A stretch of 47,446 bases of DNA, from contig JAEZSC010000060.1 in the NCBI GenBank assembly GCA_023422005.1, forward strand, positions 1 through 47,446, in the 5' to 3' direction. The translations under genes and the position numbers were made by a program. Each line of letters opens with the position of its first letter. Position 1 is the stretch's first letter. The notes below the pieces were generated by a model that ran no database searches, was not told the DNA's origin, and saw only the letters and a program-made list of their open reading frames with translations. Origin of the DNA: Bacillota bacterium (GTDB lineage Bacteria; Bacillota; Clostridia; Christensenellales; UMGS416). This document shows positions 23,012-34,110 of this stretch, piece by piece.

Positions 23012-23932
23012 ATGCGTGAAGCCAACCCGCGACAGCCTATGAGACCCTGGAAGCTTCTGCGCGTGCTCGCGGCGGTATGCGCCATGGCGCTGCTGCTGGC
23101 CGGCTGTGTGGAGCTGCTGCCGCTGGACTTGCCGACACCTGCGCCGTCGGGCCGAAGCAGCCTGCCCGGGCAGCCGCAGCTGCTCATTGCGATGCTGGAT
23201 GTGGGGCAGGGGGACAGCATATTGGTAGGCTCCGACGGGCAATATCTGCTGGTGGATGCCGGCGACAACACCCGCGGTGACGACGTGCTGCAGGCGCTGG
23301 CCGATATGGGCGTGCAGCGCCTGGCTGCCGTTGTGGGCACGCACCCGGATTCCGACCACATCGGCGGGATGGACACCGTGATCGATGGCATCGATGTGGA
23401 CGCTGTCTACATGAGCGCGTTGGAGAGCAACACAAGGACTTATGAGGACTTGCTGGACGCCATCGACCGCCGGGGGTTGACCGTGACCGTGCCCAAGCCG
23501 GGGCAGGAGATCCGGCTGGGCAGCGCAGTGGTACGCTTCCTGTGGCCGCCCAGGGGTCATGAGGACAGCAAGGACAACAACCATTCCATCGTGCTGCGCG
23601 TGTCCGGAGCGGGGTACACGGCGCTGTTGACCGGGGACATCGAGAAACGCGCCGAGAAGGCGCTGTTGCAAAGCGGCGAATACTTGGACTGCGACATCCT
23701 GAAGGTGGCCCATCACGGCGGCGCTTCCAGCTCCAGCCAGGAGTTTCTCGACGAGGCGCGACCGGACATCGCGCTGATCGGCGTGGGCGCGGGCAACGAC
23801 TACGGCCACCCCAAGGCCGATGTGCTACGCCGGCTGGACGGCATCGGCGCCCAGGTATACCGCACCGACCGCAATGGCGCCGTCACCGTTGCTGTGATCG
23901 ACGGCGAGCTGACCATACAGACCGAAAGATAA
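23012..23932 (+). CDS. ComEC/Rec2-like metallo-beta-lactamase lipoprotein
   Basis: The 306-residue protein has a lipoprotein signal ending in the lipobox LLLAGC, a Thr/Pro linker, and a metallo-hydrolase domain. The motifs are MLDVGQGDSILV, LLVDAGD, GTHPDSDHIGG (metal motif), LLTGDIEK and LKVAHHGGASSS. This is the hydrolase module found at the ComEC C-terminus, here standing alone and anchored outside the membrane. Such proteins may degrade extracellular nucleic acid or phosphodiesters. The start is uncertain (ATG 23012 or 23039), with no strong ribosome site. Confidence 0.85.
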   Translation: MREANPRQPMRPWKLLRVLAAVCAMALLLAGCVELLPLDLPTPAPSGRSSLPGQPQLLIAMLDVGQGDSILVGSDGQYLLVDAGDNTRGDDVLQALADMGVQRLAAVVGTHPDSDHIGGMDTVIDGIDVDAVYMSALESNTRTYEDLLDAIDRRGLTVTVPKPGQEIRLGSAVVRFLWPPRGHEDSKDNNHSIVLRVSGAGYTALLTGDIEKRAEKALLQSGEYLDCDILKVAHHGGASSSSQEFLDEARPDIALIGVGAGNDYGHPKADVLRRLDGIGAQVYRTDRNGAVTVAVIDGELTIQTER

Positions 23933-23973
23933 CGGCCGGTGCGATCGGCCGAAGTGCGAGAAGGAGAATGACC

Positions 23974-25068
<1,095 letters not shown>

Positions 25069-25082
25069 GAAGGAGAATAACC

Positions 25083-26162
<1,080 letters not shown>

Positions 26163-26179
26163 TAAACGGAAAATTTTGG

Positions 26180-26206
26180 CAGCCCGTGCTCTGCGCACGG
26201 GCTGCT
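26180..26206 (+). terminator. Hairpin after the GH172 pair
   Basis: GCAGCCCGTGC pairs with GCACGGGCTGC (11 pairs, loop TCTGC). The following tract is T-rich but interrupted. It probably ends the GH172 transcript. Confidence 0.7.
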
Positions 26207-26224
26207 TCTGTCGAAATTCCTTTC

Positions 26225-26253
26225 TTTTCAAGTTTTTCCACCGGTGCTATACT
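26225..26253 (+). promoter_or_regulatory. Candidate promoter of the DUF4846-glycerate kinase operon
   Basis: TTTTCA (26225-26230), 17 bases, TATACT (26248-26253). A start near 26260 supports the TTG 26278 start for the next gene, because an in-frame ATG at 26254 would lie before the transcript. Confidence 0.5.
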
Positions 26254-26277
26254 ATGGATGGTGGTTCGGAGGCAAAA

Positions 26278-27423
26278 TTGATCAAGAAGCGGTATCGGCC
26301 AAAAAAATACGAACACTACCGGCGGCGCAGGCTGTTGCACCGGCTGCTGCCGGTCGGTGCGGTCGTGCTGCTGGTGTGCGCGTTGGGAGCGGGAGGATTT
26401 TTCCTATGGCGCTCCATGGGTAATACAGCCGAGGCGGGCGCTTCCGCTTCGCCTATGCAGACTTCCACGCCTTTGGCCGTCTCAGCTTCACCTATGAGTA
26501 CCGCTTCCGCAGCACCGAGGAGCACAGCTTCTGCTGTTGGTTCCGCGCAAGCGGCTGTAACGGCAAAGCCCACGCCCAGTGCGGCGCCATCTGCAACTCA
26601 TTCGCCGTCGCCATCTCCCACAGCGACTCCCAAGGCCACGGCCACGCCCGGGCCTGTCCAGACCACGGATCAGGTGCTCAACCCGGCAGGCATGACCATC
26701 GAGACGCGCTTCAACCCGCCCAAGGGGTACCAGCGGGTGGCTCTGGAGAGCGGCAGCTTCGGCGCTTGGCTGCGCGGCCAGGCCGTGCTGGCCGACGGAA
26801 CCGCACCCAAGCGTTGGGATGGCCGCGAGGCCTCCGGCGGCGGCGTGGCGGCAGTGCTGGCCATGGAAGTCACTTCGCTGCTGCAGCAGAACACCGAAAC
26901 CGCCGTGCGCCTGCATGCACAATACCAGTATGAACGCGGCCAGCACCAAAACATTGTCTATCACTTTGCCAGTGGATTTCTGTTCAAGTGGGATTCCTGG
27001 CGGGCCGGCGGCCGCGTGCACACCTATGACAACCCGCCGGTGTGGCGCTCGGAAGCCACGGCGGACAGCTCCGCGCAGACGTTTTACGATTATCTGCAGG
27101 TGCAATACAACTATACAAACATCAATTCACTTATGAAGTATGACCTGACGCCGGTGACGGCTGCCAATCTGCGACCCGGCGATATGCTTGTGAACCCCAA
27201 AGGTTCGGTGGCCATTGTGGCCGACATGGTGGTAAACCCGGCCGATGGCAGTCGGTTGGCGCTGCTGCTGAGCGGCGGCAGGCCGGCCAGGCAGATTACG
27301 GTGCCGGCCAATGCCGCCGCCAAGGCCAGCCCGTGGTTCCCTGTGCCCGCCGATGGCAAGGGCAGCTTAGTGATCGGCGAGTATCACTATGACTGGAGCC
27401 AACTGGGGAGGTTCCGTTCATGA
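26278..27423 (+). CDS. Membrane-anchored DUF4846 protein
   Basis: The 381-residue product starts at TTG 26278 after GGAGGCAAAA. The N-terminal basic stretch (KKRYRPKKYEHYRRRR) precedes one membrane helix (about 28-48). Then comes a Ser/Thr/Ala/Pro linker of about 85 residues, and a C-terminal DUF4846 domain from RFNPPKGYQRVALESGSFGAWLR onward. The topology puts the domain outside the cell. DUF4846 function is not known to me, though the fold seems related to NlpC/transglutaminase-like proteins. It overlaps glycerate kinase by 4 bases. Confidence 0.7.
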   Translation: MIKKRYRPKKYEHYRRRRLLHRLLPVGAVVLLVCALGAGGFFLWRSMGNTAEAGASASPMQTSTPLAVSASPMSTASAAPRSTASAVGSAQAAVTAKPTPSAAPSATHSPSPSPTATPKATATPGPVQTTDQVLNPAGMTIETRFNPPKGYQRVALESGSFGAWLRGQAVLADGTAPKRWDGREASGGGVAAVLAMEVTSLLQQNTETAVRLHAQYQYERGQHQNIVYHFASGFLFKWDSWRAGGRVHTYDNPPVWRSEATADSSAQTFYDYLQVQYNYTNINSLMKYDLTPVTAANLRPGDMLVNPKGSVAIVADMVVNPADGSRLALLLSGGRPARQITVPANAAAKASPWFPVPADGKGSLVIGEYHYDWSQLGRFRS

Positions 27424-28574
27424 AGGTTTTGTTTGCACCGGACAAGTTCAAGGGCTCCTGCCCGGCGGATGCCGCCGCCGCCGCCATGGCGCGTGGTTGG
27501 TTGGCTGTGTTCCCGGCGGATGAGGCTGTGCTGCTGCCGGTGGCCGACGGCGGAGACGGAACCGTGGCTGCCATGCACGCCGCCTGCGGTGGCAGGCTGC
27601 GCGTGACCACCGTGCGAGGGCCGCTGGGGGAAGCCGTGAAGGCGCAATGGCTTCTGCTGCCCGATGGCAGCGCGGTGATCGAGATGGCGCAGGCCAGCGG
27701 CCTGCACCTGTTGGGCGGCCGGCGGGGGGATGTGCGCCGCACCACGACCCACGGCGTGGGCGAACTGCTGCGCGCCGTGTTGGACGAGGGTTGCACCCGC
27801 GTCATCCTTGGGTTGGGCGGCAGCGCCACCAACGATGGAGGGATGGGCCTGCTGCAGGCGTTGGGCGCCCGTTTCCTGGGCGAGGGCGGTGAGCTTGTGC
27901 GCCCCGGAGAGCTGCTCGGGCTGAGGGCCATCGACACGCGGGATCTGGACCCCCGGCTGAACGGCTGCCGCATCACACTGGCCAGCGATGTGACCAACCC
28001 TTTGTGCGGCCCCAATGGCGCTTCGGCGGTATTCGGACCCCAGAAGGGCGCCTCCGCCGAGGACGTAGCCCATATGGATGCCTGCCTGCGTACGCTGGCC
28101 GCTGTCGCAGGTTCGCGGGGCCAGGCCTGCGCGCAAATGCCGGGCTCCGGCGCTGCCGGTGGCCTGGGTTGGGCGCTGCTGCGCTTTTGCAATGCGGACG
28201 TAACGCCGGGTATCGGCCTGGTGCTGGACGCGGCGGGTTTCGATGAACACCTGCGCGGTGCGGCTCTGGTCGTGACCGGTGAAGGCGCGATGGACGGCCA
28301 AACCGCCGGGGGCAAGGCTGTGCTGGGTGTGGCGGCCCGGGCGCAGGCCGCGGGCGTGCCCGTGGCCGTGCTGGCCGGCACGCTGGCCGATGGGCATGAG
28401 GCGCTCTATGGCCGGGGCATTGATTGTGCCATGAGCATTGTGCCGGGGCCGCTGGCGCTGCAGCAGGCCATGGAGCAGGCGGAGCCGCTGCTGGAGGCCG
28501 CGGCCCAGCGGCTGGCCAGGCTGCTGGCCACTGGCAGAAAAATTACCAATATTGGGGACGGTGCGACGACGTGA
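27420..28574 (+). CDS. Glycerate kinase
   Basis: The 384-residue GarK/GlxK-type enzyme phosphorylates D-glycerate to 2- or 3-phosphoglycerate using ATP. Signatures are VLFAPDKFKGSC, LPVADGGDGT, ILGLGGSATNDGGMG and VTGEGAMDGQTAGGKA. It feeds glycerate from sugar-acid breakdown into glycolysis, fitting the nearby sugar dehydrogenase, epimerase and reductase genes. ATGA overlaps the upstream gene, and GTGA overlaps the downstream AraC regulator. Confidence 0.95.
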   Translation: MKVLFAPDKFKGSCPADAAAAAMARGWLAVFPADEAVLLPVADGGDGTVAAMHAACGGRLRVTTVRGPLGEAVKAQWLLLPDGSAVIEMAQASGLHLLGGRRGDVRRTTTHGVGELLRAVLDEGCTRVILGLGGSATNDGGMGLLQALGARFLGEGGELVRPGELLGLRAIDTRDLDPRLNGCRITLASDVTNPLCGPNGASAVFGPQKGASAEDVAHMDACLRTLAAVAGSRGQACAQMPGSGAAGGLGWALLRFCNADVTPGIGLVLDAAGFDEHLRGAALVVTGEGAMDGQTAGGKAVLGVAARAQAAGVPVAVLAGTLADGHEALYGRGIDCAMSIVPGPLALQQAMEQAEPLLEAAAQRLARLLATGRKITNIGDGATT

Positions 28575-29452
28575 AGGAAAACAACCCCATTCTGTGGGAA
28601 CAATCGATGAATACCGGCGGGTGGGTGCCCGTTATGGTGGAGCTCGTGGAGCGCGTGCACGACAGCAGCCGCATCGCCGAGGGCTTCAGCTCCCATGACA
28701 GCTTTGAACTGGCGGCTCTGCGCAAAGGCAAGCTGGTGTTTGCATTCACCGGCGGGCGTACCGCCTCGCTGAACCCCGGCGACATCCTGATCATTCGCCC
28801 GGGTATGAGCCACCGGGTGGAGCTGCCCGAGGGCGACTGCGACATCGTGGTGCTGCGCTTCACCTTTGCAGGACCCGCCGGCCAGCCCATCGACGAGCCC
28901 TCGCTGCGGGATTTCCTGGCCTTTTTGGAAGGGCCGGGGGATACCGAGTATCTGCCCATCAGCGCGGGGCTGTGGAGCGATGTCAGCCGCCAGATCAACC
29001 GCATCCTGGCGGAGCAACGCCAGGCGCGGGAGGGCACGGAGTTCATGTGCCGCCTGCTGGTTCTGGAGTTGTTCGTGCTGCTGTCGCGGGCGCTGCGTTC
29101 CCAGTGGGAGGTGGATGTGCAATCCCGCGGGCGTGCCAGCGAGTATATGCGTTCCGCCCGCCGCTACATCGACGAGAACTACGACCAGGATCTGACGCTG
29201 CGGCAGATTGCCAGCTTTGTCTATCTAAGCCCCAGTTATTTTGTACGCGCTTTCAAGGATGCCTGGGGTGAGTCGCCCATGCACTACCTGCAGCAGGTAC
29301 GCCTGCAAAAGGCCCAGGAGCTGCTCACCAGTACGGACCTCTCCATCCGCGACATTGCCATCCGATCGGGCTTCAGCGATCAGCGGCGCATGAACGAGCT
29401 GTTCACCAAGACGTTGGGCATTTCGCCGATGAAATACCGCAAGGGGAGATGA
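28571..29452 (+). CDS. AraC family transcriptional regulator
   Basis: The 293 residues start from GTG 28571, which overlaps the glycerate kinase stop; GGGGACGG is the ribosome site. The N-terminal cupin domain has the segment SLNPGDILIIRPGMSHRVEL. The C-terminal double HTH runs ARRYIDENYDQDLTLRQIASFVYLSPSYFVRAFK and then DIAIRSGFSDQRRMNELFTKTLGISPMKYR. It probably senses a sugar or sugar acid and controls the carbohydrate genes around it. The target is inferred only from position. Confidence 0.92.
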   Translation: MKENNPILWEQSMNTGGWVPVMVELVERVHDSSRIAEGFSSHDSFELAALRKGKLVFAFTGGRTASLNPGDILIIRPGMSHRVELPEGDCDIVVLRFTFAGPAGQPIDEPSLRDFLAFLEGPGDTEYLPISAGLWSDVSRQINRILAEQRQAREGTEFMCRLLVLELFVLLSRALRSQWEVDVQSRGRASEYMRSARRYIDENYDQDLTLRQIASFVYLSPSYFVRAFKDAWGESPMHYLQQVRLQKAQELLTSTDLSIRDIAIRSGFSDQRRMNELFTKTLGISPMKYRKGR

Positions 29453-29454
29453 GC

Positions 29455-30435
29455 ATGGATAAGGGGGGAGGCATGCGCATCGCCGTGCTGGGCGCGGCCG
29501 AAGACCCGCGGGTGCAGGCGCTGCTGCGCCGCAGCATCGCTCACGACCCGGCGCTGGAGCTGGTGGGCACCGCCGAAAGCGGCGAACAGGCCGTGGCGCT
29601 GGCGGCTTGCCTGCGCCCGGATGTCGTGGCGTTGGACCTAAGCCTGGGCGGTGAACAACCGGGCGAGCTGATCCGCCGGCTCAAGGGCGCGGCGGAGAGC
29701 GCCGTTGTGGCCATGGGTTCGGCCAGCCCCGCGCTGGACGCGCTGGACAGCGGCGCAGACGACTTTCTGCCGGTGCCGTTGGGCGGCAGTGACAGCGACA
29801 ACAGCACGTTCTTGCACGACACGGTGAACCGCATCAAGGTGGCTACGGCTGGCCGCCGGGCGTTCGCCCCTCCGGGAGGGGCGCCGCTGGAGCTCATCGT
29901 GGCGGCGGGCTCCAGCGGGGGGCCGGCGCCGTTGGCAGCGCTGCTGGCCCGGCTTGGAAGGCCGTGCCCGCCAGTGGTGGCGGCGCTGCACGGCTCGGCG
30001 CTCTTTGGAGACGTGCCTGCGCAGCTGCGGGTTATGACCGGCCGCGAGGTCGTCGTCGTGGCCGACGCCACACCACTTTGCCCCGGGTGCATCCACCTGG
30101 CCGCACCGGGCCGCCACATCGCCGTAGAGAGCATTGACGGCCAGCGTTTCGCCGTGGCGCGGCGCAGCCCGCCCAGATGCGGCCGGCTGCCCTCGGCGGA
30201 TGTGCTGTTCCGATCCACGGTGCGAAGCGGCTGCGCCGGCGCGGCGGGCGTGCTGCTGTGCGAAGGCGGCCGTGACGGCCGGGATGGCCTGCAATCGCTG
30301 CGGCGAAACGGCGCGCTGGCCTATGCCAGAGACGAGCACGCCGGCCTGCGCGACAGCCCCGAGAGCGCGGTAGGCGGTGTGCGCCGCATGGCGCTGGACG
30401 ATATCGCCCGGGAGCTGGCTGTATTGTGTGAGTGA
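29455..30435 (+). CDS. CheB-like receiver/methylesterase protein
   Basis: The 326 residues start from ATG 29455, after GGGGAG. An N-terminal receiver-like domain has a possible phospho-acceptor Asp61 in DVVALDLSL. The C-terminal domain resembles CheB methylesterase: Ser153 in AAGSSGGPAPL, a His in VVAALHGSALF, and an Asp in GGRDGRDGL could form the triad. The usual CheB text is GASTGG, QHMP and TGMGxDG, so this is divergent. It follows an AraC regulator and not che genes. It may be an active methylesterase for the receptor encoded at 31086-33143, or a repurposed protein. Confidence 0.65.
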   Translation: MDKGGGMRIAVLGAAEDPRVQALLRRSIAHDPALELVGTAESGEQAVALAACLRPDVVALDLSLGGEQPGELIRRLKGAAESAVVAMGSASPALDALDSGADDFLPVPLGGSDSDNSTFLHDTVNRIKVATAGRRAFAPPGGAPLELIVAAGSSGGPAPLAALLARLGRPCPPVVAALHGSALFGDVPAQLRVMTGREVVVVADATPLCPGCIHLAAPGRHIAVESIDGQRFAVARRSPPRCGRLPSADVLFRSTVRSGCAGAAGVLLCEGGRDGRDGLQSLRRNGALAYARDEHAGLRDSPESAVGGVRRMALDDIARELAVLCE

Positions 30436-30462
30436 TGATTTGGCAATGGCCCGCGCTGTTGT

Positions 30463-30960
30463 TTACACGGATTCTTTCGCGCAAGCATGCAGTTCGTAGT
30501 AGCAGGAAGGTACACCGTCTTCCTCAAACTCCTCAATTCTTCTGAACCCCACGCTTTCTAGCGCGCCCATGGACCTTGTATTGGCACGGTAGGTAAACGC
30601 GCACAACTTATCAATGCGATATTCTTCGAATACAAGGCGAACAAATTGTGACAACACCTGTTTGCCGATTCCCATTCCCCAGTAGGACTTATCGAAAATA
30701 ACGATGCTTACAAAGGCCTGCTTCTCTTGAATCTCATCAATCCCATAGCACCAGATGTCTCCTATATATTTGCCATCAACACAGATTGTTTTCCCATAAC
30801 TTCGCGCATCTGGCTTTAGGGACTCCTCATAGAGCTGAATCGCCTCGTCCAGCGTGCACCTGCTAAACGGAAACAGCCTGCCCAGCTCTTCATCCTGGGA
30901 TTCTTCCCAAAAGATTTTCACGTTCTCCAGTGTGCGCGGCTTCAGCAGAACATTTTTCAT
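30463..30960 (-). CDS. GNAT family N-acetyltransferase
   Basis: The 165-residue product starts at ATG 30960 after GAGGAGAACCGAACC. The RimJ/RimL-type fold has the acetyl-CoA loop YWGMGIGKQVL and a C-terminal FTYRANTRSMGALESVGFRR. This gene is clearly more AT-rich than its surroundings, suggesting recent arrival. The substrate is unknown. It is convergent with the CheB-like gene. Confidence 0.85.
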   Translation of the reverse strand: MKNVLLKPRTLENVKIFWEESQDEELGRLFPFSRCTLDEAIQLYEESLKPDARSYGKTICVDGKYIGDIWCYGIDEIQEKQAFVSIVIFDKSYWGMGIGKQVLSQFVRLVFEEYRIDKLCAFTYRANTRSMGALESVGFRRIEEFEEDGVPSCYYELHACAKESV

Positions 30961-31031
30961 GGTTCGGTTCTCCTCAAGAAGTCCGGGGTAGTACCACTGC
31001 ATCTCCGTTCCATTGTACATGAAAATGAAAA

Positions 31032-31068
31032 GCCAGACCACATCATCTGCGGTCTGGCCCTCGTTGAC
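31032..31068 (-). terminator. Terminator of the chemoreceptor operon
   Basis: On the minus strand GCCAGACC (31058-31051) pairs with GGTCTGGC (31039-31032), followed by TTTTCATTTTC. It lies just after the receptor stop at 31086. Confidence 0.75.
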
Positions 31069-31085
31069 GGTGTATGATGCGCCGG

Positions 31086-33143
31086 TTAATACTTGCCGAA
31101 GTCTGTGCTGTTAAGCGAGATCTTGGGCTTGGGAAGCGCAAGGGATGAAGATGAATCGTGGGCGATCGTGCCTGCCTTGTACGGGGTGAAGGCAGCAGCC
31201 TTTTTCAGCGTGAACCGGCCGACCATGTCCTTGAGCAGTGTCGCCTGGCCGGAAAGCTCCTCGCTGGCGGCGGCGCTTTCTTCCGCCGTGGCGCTATTGG
31301 TCTGCACAACCTGGCTCACCTGCTCGATGCCCCGATTGATCTGGGCCACGCCGGTTGCCTGCTCATTGCTGGCTGTGGCGATGGCGTTAACCAGATCGCT
31401 GGCTCGCTCCACTCCTTCGACAATCTTGTTGAGCGCTTGCGCTGTCTCGTTGGCGATGCGGGTACCTTCGGCGGCCTTCTGCATGGATCCCTCGATCATC
31501 GCCGTTGTCTCCTTGGCGGCGTTGGCGCTGCGGGCGGCCAGGTTGCGCACTTCTTCGGCCACCACTGCGAAGCCCTTTCCGTGCTGCCCGGCCCGGGCGG
31601 CTTCCACCGCCGCGTTCAAGGCCAGCAGGTTGGTTTGGAAGGCGATGTCGTCGATAACCTTGATGATGCGGGAAATGTTGGCCGACGCCTGATTGATCTC
31701 GTTCATGGAGGAGAGCATGGCGCTCATCTGGCTGTTGCCGGTCAGCGCATGCTCGCGGGTCTCGGTGGAAATCGTGTTGGCACGGCCGGCGTCCATGGCG
31801 TTCTGCTTGGTCTGGCTGGCGATCTCGGTGACAGAGGCGGAAAGCTCCTCGATAGCGCTGGCCTGCTCGGTGGCGCCCTGGCTTAGGGCCTGGCTGCCGG
31901 AGGATACCTGATGCGTACCTGAAGCCACCTGCTCGGCGGCGCTGTTGATCTCACTCAAGACATCGTTGAGCGAATCCACGATGTGGTTGATCGAATCCTT
32001 TATGACGATAAATTCACCTCGGTAATCGTTTGTGATACCCACGTTCAGGTTTCCGTCGGCAACTTTGCTCAAAACCTCGGAGATCTCCGTGATATAACCC
32101 TTGATCGTGTTAATCGTGTCGTTGAGTGCATTCTTGATGACAGCGTGATCCCCTTTGTAGTTGCCTGTTACGTTCACGCTCAGGTTGCCCTGCGACATCT
32201 CATTGAGCACGGCAGACGACTCGTTGATCGGCTCTATAATGGCGTCCAGCGTCTGGTTCACACCTTCGACAATTCGCCTATAGTCCCCCTGATGCGCCGA
32301 GGCGTCGGCGCGCGTTGCCAGCCGTCCATCCACGGCGGACTGCGATAGCATGTTCACATCGGCGATCAGGCGCCTGAGCGACGCCACGACCTCGCTGAAA
32401 GCATTGCCCAACTGGGCGGTTTCGTCCTTGCCCTTGATGTCCAGCTTGATGTCGGTGTCGCCGGCGGCCAGCTTGTTGGCGGCTTTGACAACCGTGGTAA
32501 TGGGCTTGCTGATGGACCGGGCTATGATGATACCCAGCGCCGCGGCCACGATCACGGCGACGATCACGACGCCGATGAGCAGAATAACCGTGCTGTTGAC
32601 ATTGTTCTCCAGAGTGGCGGCGGCCTTTTCTCCTTCATTCTGGTTGAAGTCCACCAAGTCCGCCATCGTCTTATCCATGGCGGCTGTTACGTCGACGGCG
32701 GCGGATGAGCGTATCCCTGCGATTGCTTCGTCGGTTTTACCCTCCAAGGCCAGCTGCAAGATCGGATTCAGAACTTGTTCGTAATTGGCGACTGTGGCCT
32801 TCAGCACGTTGAGATTGTCTCGCTGTTCCTTGGTGCTTGCCGACACCTCGTATTCGGAAAGCCTTTTTCCAAGGTTGTCCAGGGCGGCGCCGACATTATC
32901 GGAGGCGGTCCGAACCGTTTCGGCGCTGCCGGCATTGATGATGATATCCCTCAGGAACATTCTGGAGCGCAGGTATTCAGCGTTTGCCTTGCCAACAATG
33001 CCCTGGGTATTGCCATACCGAATAAAAAGATCTTTGTGCTGCGAGTTGACGCTTGTCAGGTTCATGATGCCTACGATGCCTACGATCAGTGTCAGCACCG
33101 CTACTGCGAGAAAGGAAATAAGCAGTTTTGCGGAAATCTTCAT
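31086..33143 (-). CDS. Methyl-accepting chemotaxis protein with tandem HAMP domains
   Basis: The 685-residue receptor has a first membrane helix (about 7-28), a four-helix-bundle sensing domain (about 30-180), and a second helix (about 185-207). Three to four HAMP-like repeats then run from about 208 to 375 (SKPITTVVKAANKLAAGD, NQTLDAIIEPINESSAVLNEMSQGN, LNDTINTIKGYITEISEVLSKVADGN). A signalling hairpin follows, with the tip FQTNLLALNAAVEAARAGQHGKGFAVVAEEVR. No NWETF-type CheR tether is seen at the end. The ATG lies 1 base after the cheW stop, so the two are one unit. Confidence 0.93.
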   Translation of the reverse strand: MKISAKLLISFLAVAVLTLIVGIVGIMNLTSVNSQHKDLFIRYGNTQGIVGKANAEYLRSRMFLRDIIINAGSAETVRTASDNVGAALDNLGKRLSEYEVSASTKEQRDNLNVLKATVANYEQVLNPILQLALEGKTDEAIAGIRSSAAVDVTAAMDKTMADLVDFNQNEGEKAAATLENNVNSTVILLIGVVIVAVIVAAALGIIIARSISKPITTVVKAANKLAAGDTDIKLDIKGKDETAQLGNAFSEVVASLRRLIADVNMLSQSAVDGRLATRADASAHQGDYRRIVEGVNQTLDAIIEPINESSAVLNEMSQGNLSVNVTGNYKGDHAVIKNALNDTINTIKGYITEISEVLSKVADGNLNVGITNDYRGEFIVIKDSINHIVDSLNDVLSEINSAAEQVASGTHQVSSGSQALSQGATEQASAIEELSASVTEIASQTKQNAMDAGRANTISTETREHALTGNSQMSAMLSSMNEINQASANISRIIKVIDDIAFQTNLLALNAAVEAARAGQHGKGFAVVAEEVRNLAARSANAAKETTAMIEGSMQKAAEGTRIANETAQALNKIVEGVERASDLVNAIATASNEQATGVAQINRGIEQVSQVVQTNSATAEESAAASEELSGQATLLKDMVGRFTLKKAAAFTPYKAGTIAHDSSSSLALPKPKISLNSTDFGKY

Positions 33144-33144
33144 A

Positions 33145-33633
33145 TTACAGTACACCCTCCAGCTTTATAGTGTTGAACTCGTCCCTGTCCAGAAGCTTAT
33201 TGCAGTCCAGCAGCAGCTTCACGCCGCCGCCGGCCTTGCCGATGGCCTTCACGTATCTGTTTTGCTCGCCCATCATTGCCGCGGGCGGGGGGACAATTTC
33301 TTCATCCTCAATTGTCAGCACTTCAGAAACGTTGTCCACGATCAGGCCGATCGAAGCATCTTGAATCTCGGCGATGATGATACAGGTACGATCGGTATAG
33401 GCCGAGCTCTCCTTGCAAAAGCGCAAGCGCATGTCGACAACCGGAATGACTCTTCCACGCAGGTTGATGACGCCTTTGATATAGTCAGGCGTGTCGGGCA
33501 GCCAGGTAACTGTCTGCATGCCGACGATTTCTGTTACGCAAGCGATTTCCATTCCAAAGGATTCCTCGCCCAATGCGAATATCAGATACCGCCCATGCTG
33601 GGTGTCTTCTGTCAACACCACATTGCTCTCCAA
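33145..33633 (-). CDS. cheW: Chemotaxis adaptor CheW
   Basis: The 162-residue adaptor links receptors to the CheA kinase. YLIFALGEESFGMEIACVTEIVGM starts the first SH3-like lobe. GVINLRGRVIPVVDMRLRF is the diagnostic motif. IGLIVDNVSEVLTI follows. The TTG start at 33633 is supported by GGAGGTGAATTCCG. It is encoded directly before its likely partner receptor. CheA, CheY and CheR are not in this window. Confidence 0.93.
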   Translation of the reverse strand: MESNVVLTEDTQHGRYLIFALGEESFGMEIACVTEIVGMQTVTWLPDTPDYIKGVINLRGRVIPVVDMRLRFCKESSAYTDRTCIIIAEIQDASIGLIVDNVSEVLTIEDEEIVPPPAAMMGEQNRYVKAIGKAGGGVKLLLDCNKLLDRDEFNTIKLEGVL

Positions 33634-33748
33634 CGGAATTCACCTCCACAAAATCTTTAGAGTTTATCCAAGTGAACGCTGTCGAGAAACCATCGGCAGC
33701 GCAAAGGCCTGCAATGTATACACCTGATGAAAGGTACGTGGTGGACCA

Positions 33749-34009
33749 TCAAAGAAGGTGCTTGGCATGATGCCGATTTTGATATGAATGAACTGTTCCA
33801 AGCGCCTTTCGGGTGTCTGTTTCGCTGTCATCCAAAAGGTGTCCGACTGTCGTATGCAAAGCTTCGGCTAATTTCGAGAGCATTCGAGTTTTCGGGAATG
33901 ATATTCCCAGCTCCCACTTCGTTACGGTCGTCCTGTCGACTTGTAACTGATCCGCGAGTGACCGCTGGGTATACCCGGCGGCTTTTCGCAGATTTGCAAT
34001 GCTACTCAT
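33749..34009 (-). CDS. Xre-family HTH regulator (86 aa)
   Basis: This is a small repressor-like protein. The helix-turn-helix is in IANLRKAAGYTQRSLADQLQVDRTTVTKWELGISFPKTRMLSKLAEAL, that is, nearly the whole N-terminal two thirds. The tail after LLDD is short and polar, with no oligomerisation domain visible. The ribosome site is AAAGGACG. It is divergent from a second Xre gene, and operator-like palindromes lie between them. Its promoter on the minus strand holds one operator in the spacer, so auto-repression or cross-repression is likely. Confidence 0.85.
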   Translation of the reverse strand: MSSIANLRKAAGYTQRSLADQLQVDRTTVTKWELGISFPKTRMLSKLAEALHTTVGHLLDDSETDTRKALGTVHSYQNRHHAKHLL

Positions 34010-34073
34010 TCAATCGTCCTTTTTCGCGTGAATCGTCAAGAATGTTCATAAAAATACAAATGGTCCGTCGCAC

Positions 34074-34102
34074 AGTATAGTGAAATAAAGTCACTAAGTC
34101 AA
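34074..34102 (-). promoter_or_regulatory. Minus-strand promoter of the 86-aa HTH gene
   Basis: TTGACT (34102-34097) and TATACT (34079-34074) lie 17 bases apart on the minus strand. The spacer contains operator 1 (34080-34094). Confidence 0.75.
34080..34094. promoter_or_regulatory. Operator 1, GTGA-N7-TCAC
   Basis: This 15-base dyad, GTGA, seven bases, TCAC, sits between the -35 and -10 boxes of the leftward promoter. It has the same layout as operators 2 and 3. Confidence 0.7.
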
Positions 34103-34110
34103 GAGTATAT

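Noticed and set aside
26176..26277. Longer N-terminus for the DUF4846 protein
   Set aside because: The extra codons cross the preceding hairpin and the promoter. TTG 26278 has the ribosome site.
33634..33748. SigD (sigma-28) promoter for cheW
   Set aside because: A GCCGATGG is present on the minus strand, but the base run at the expected -35 position does not read TAAA.
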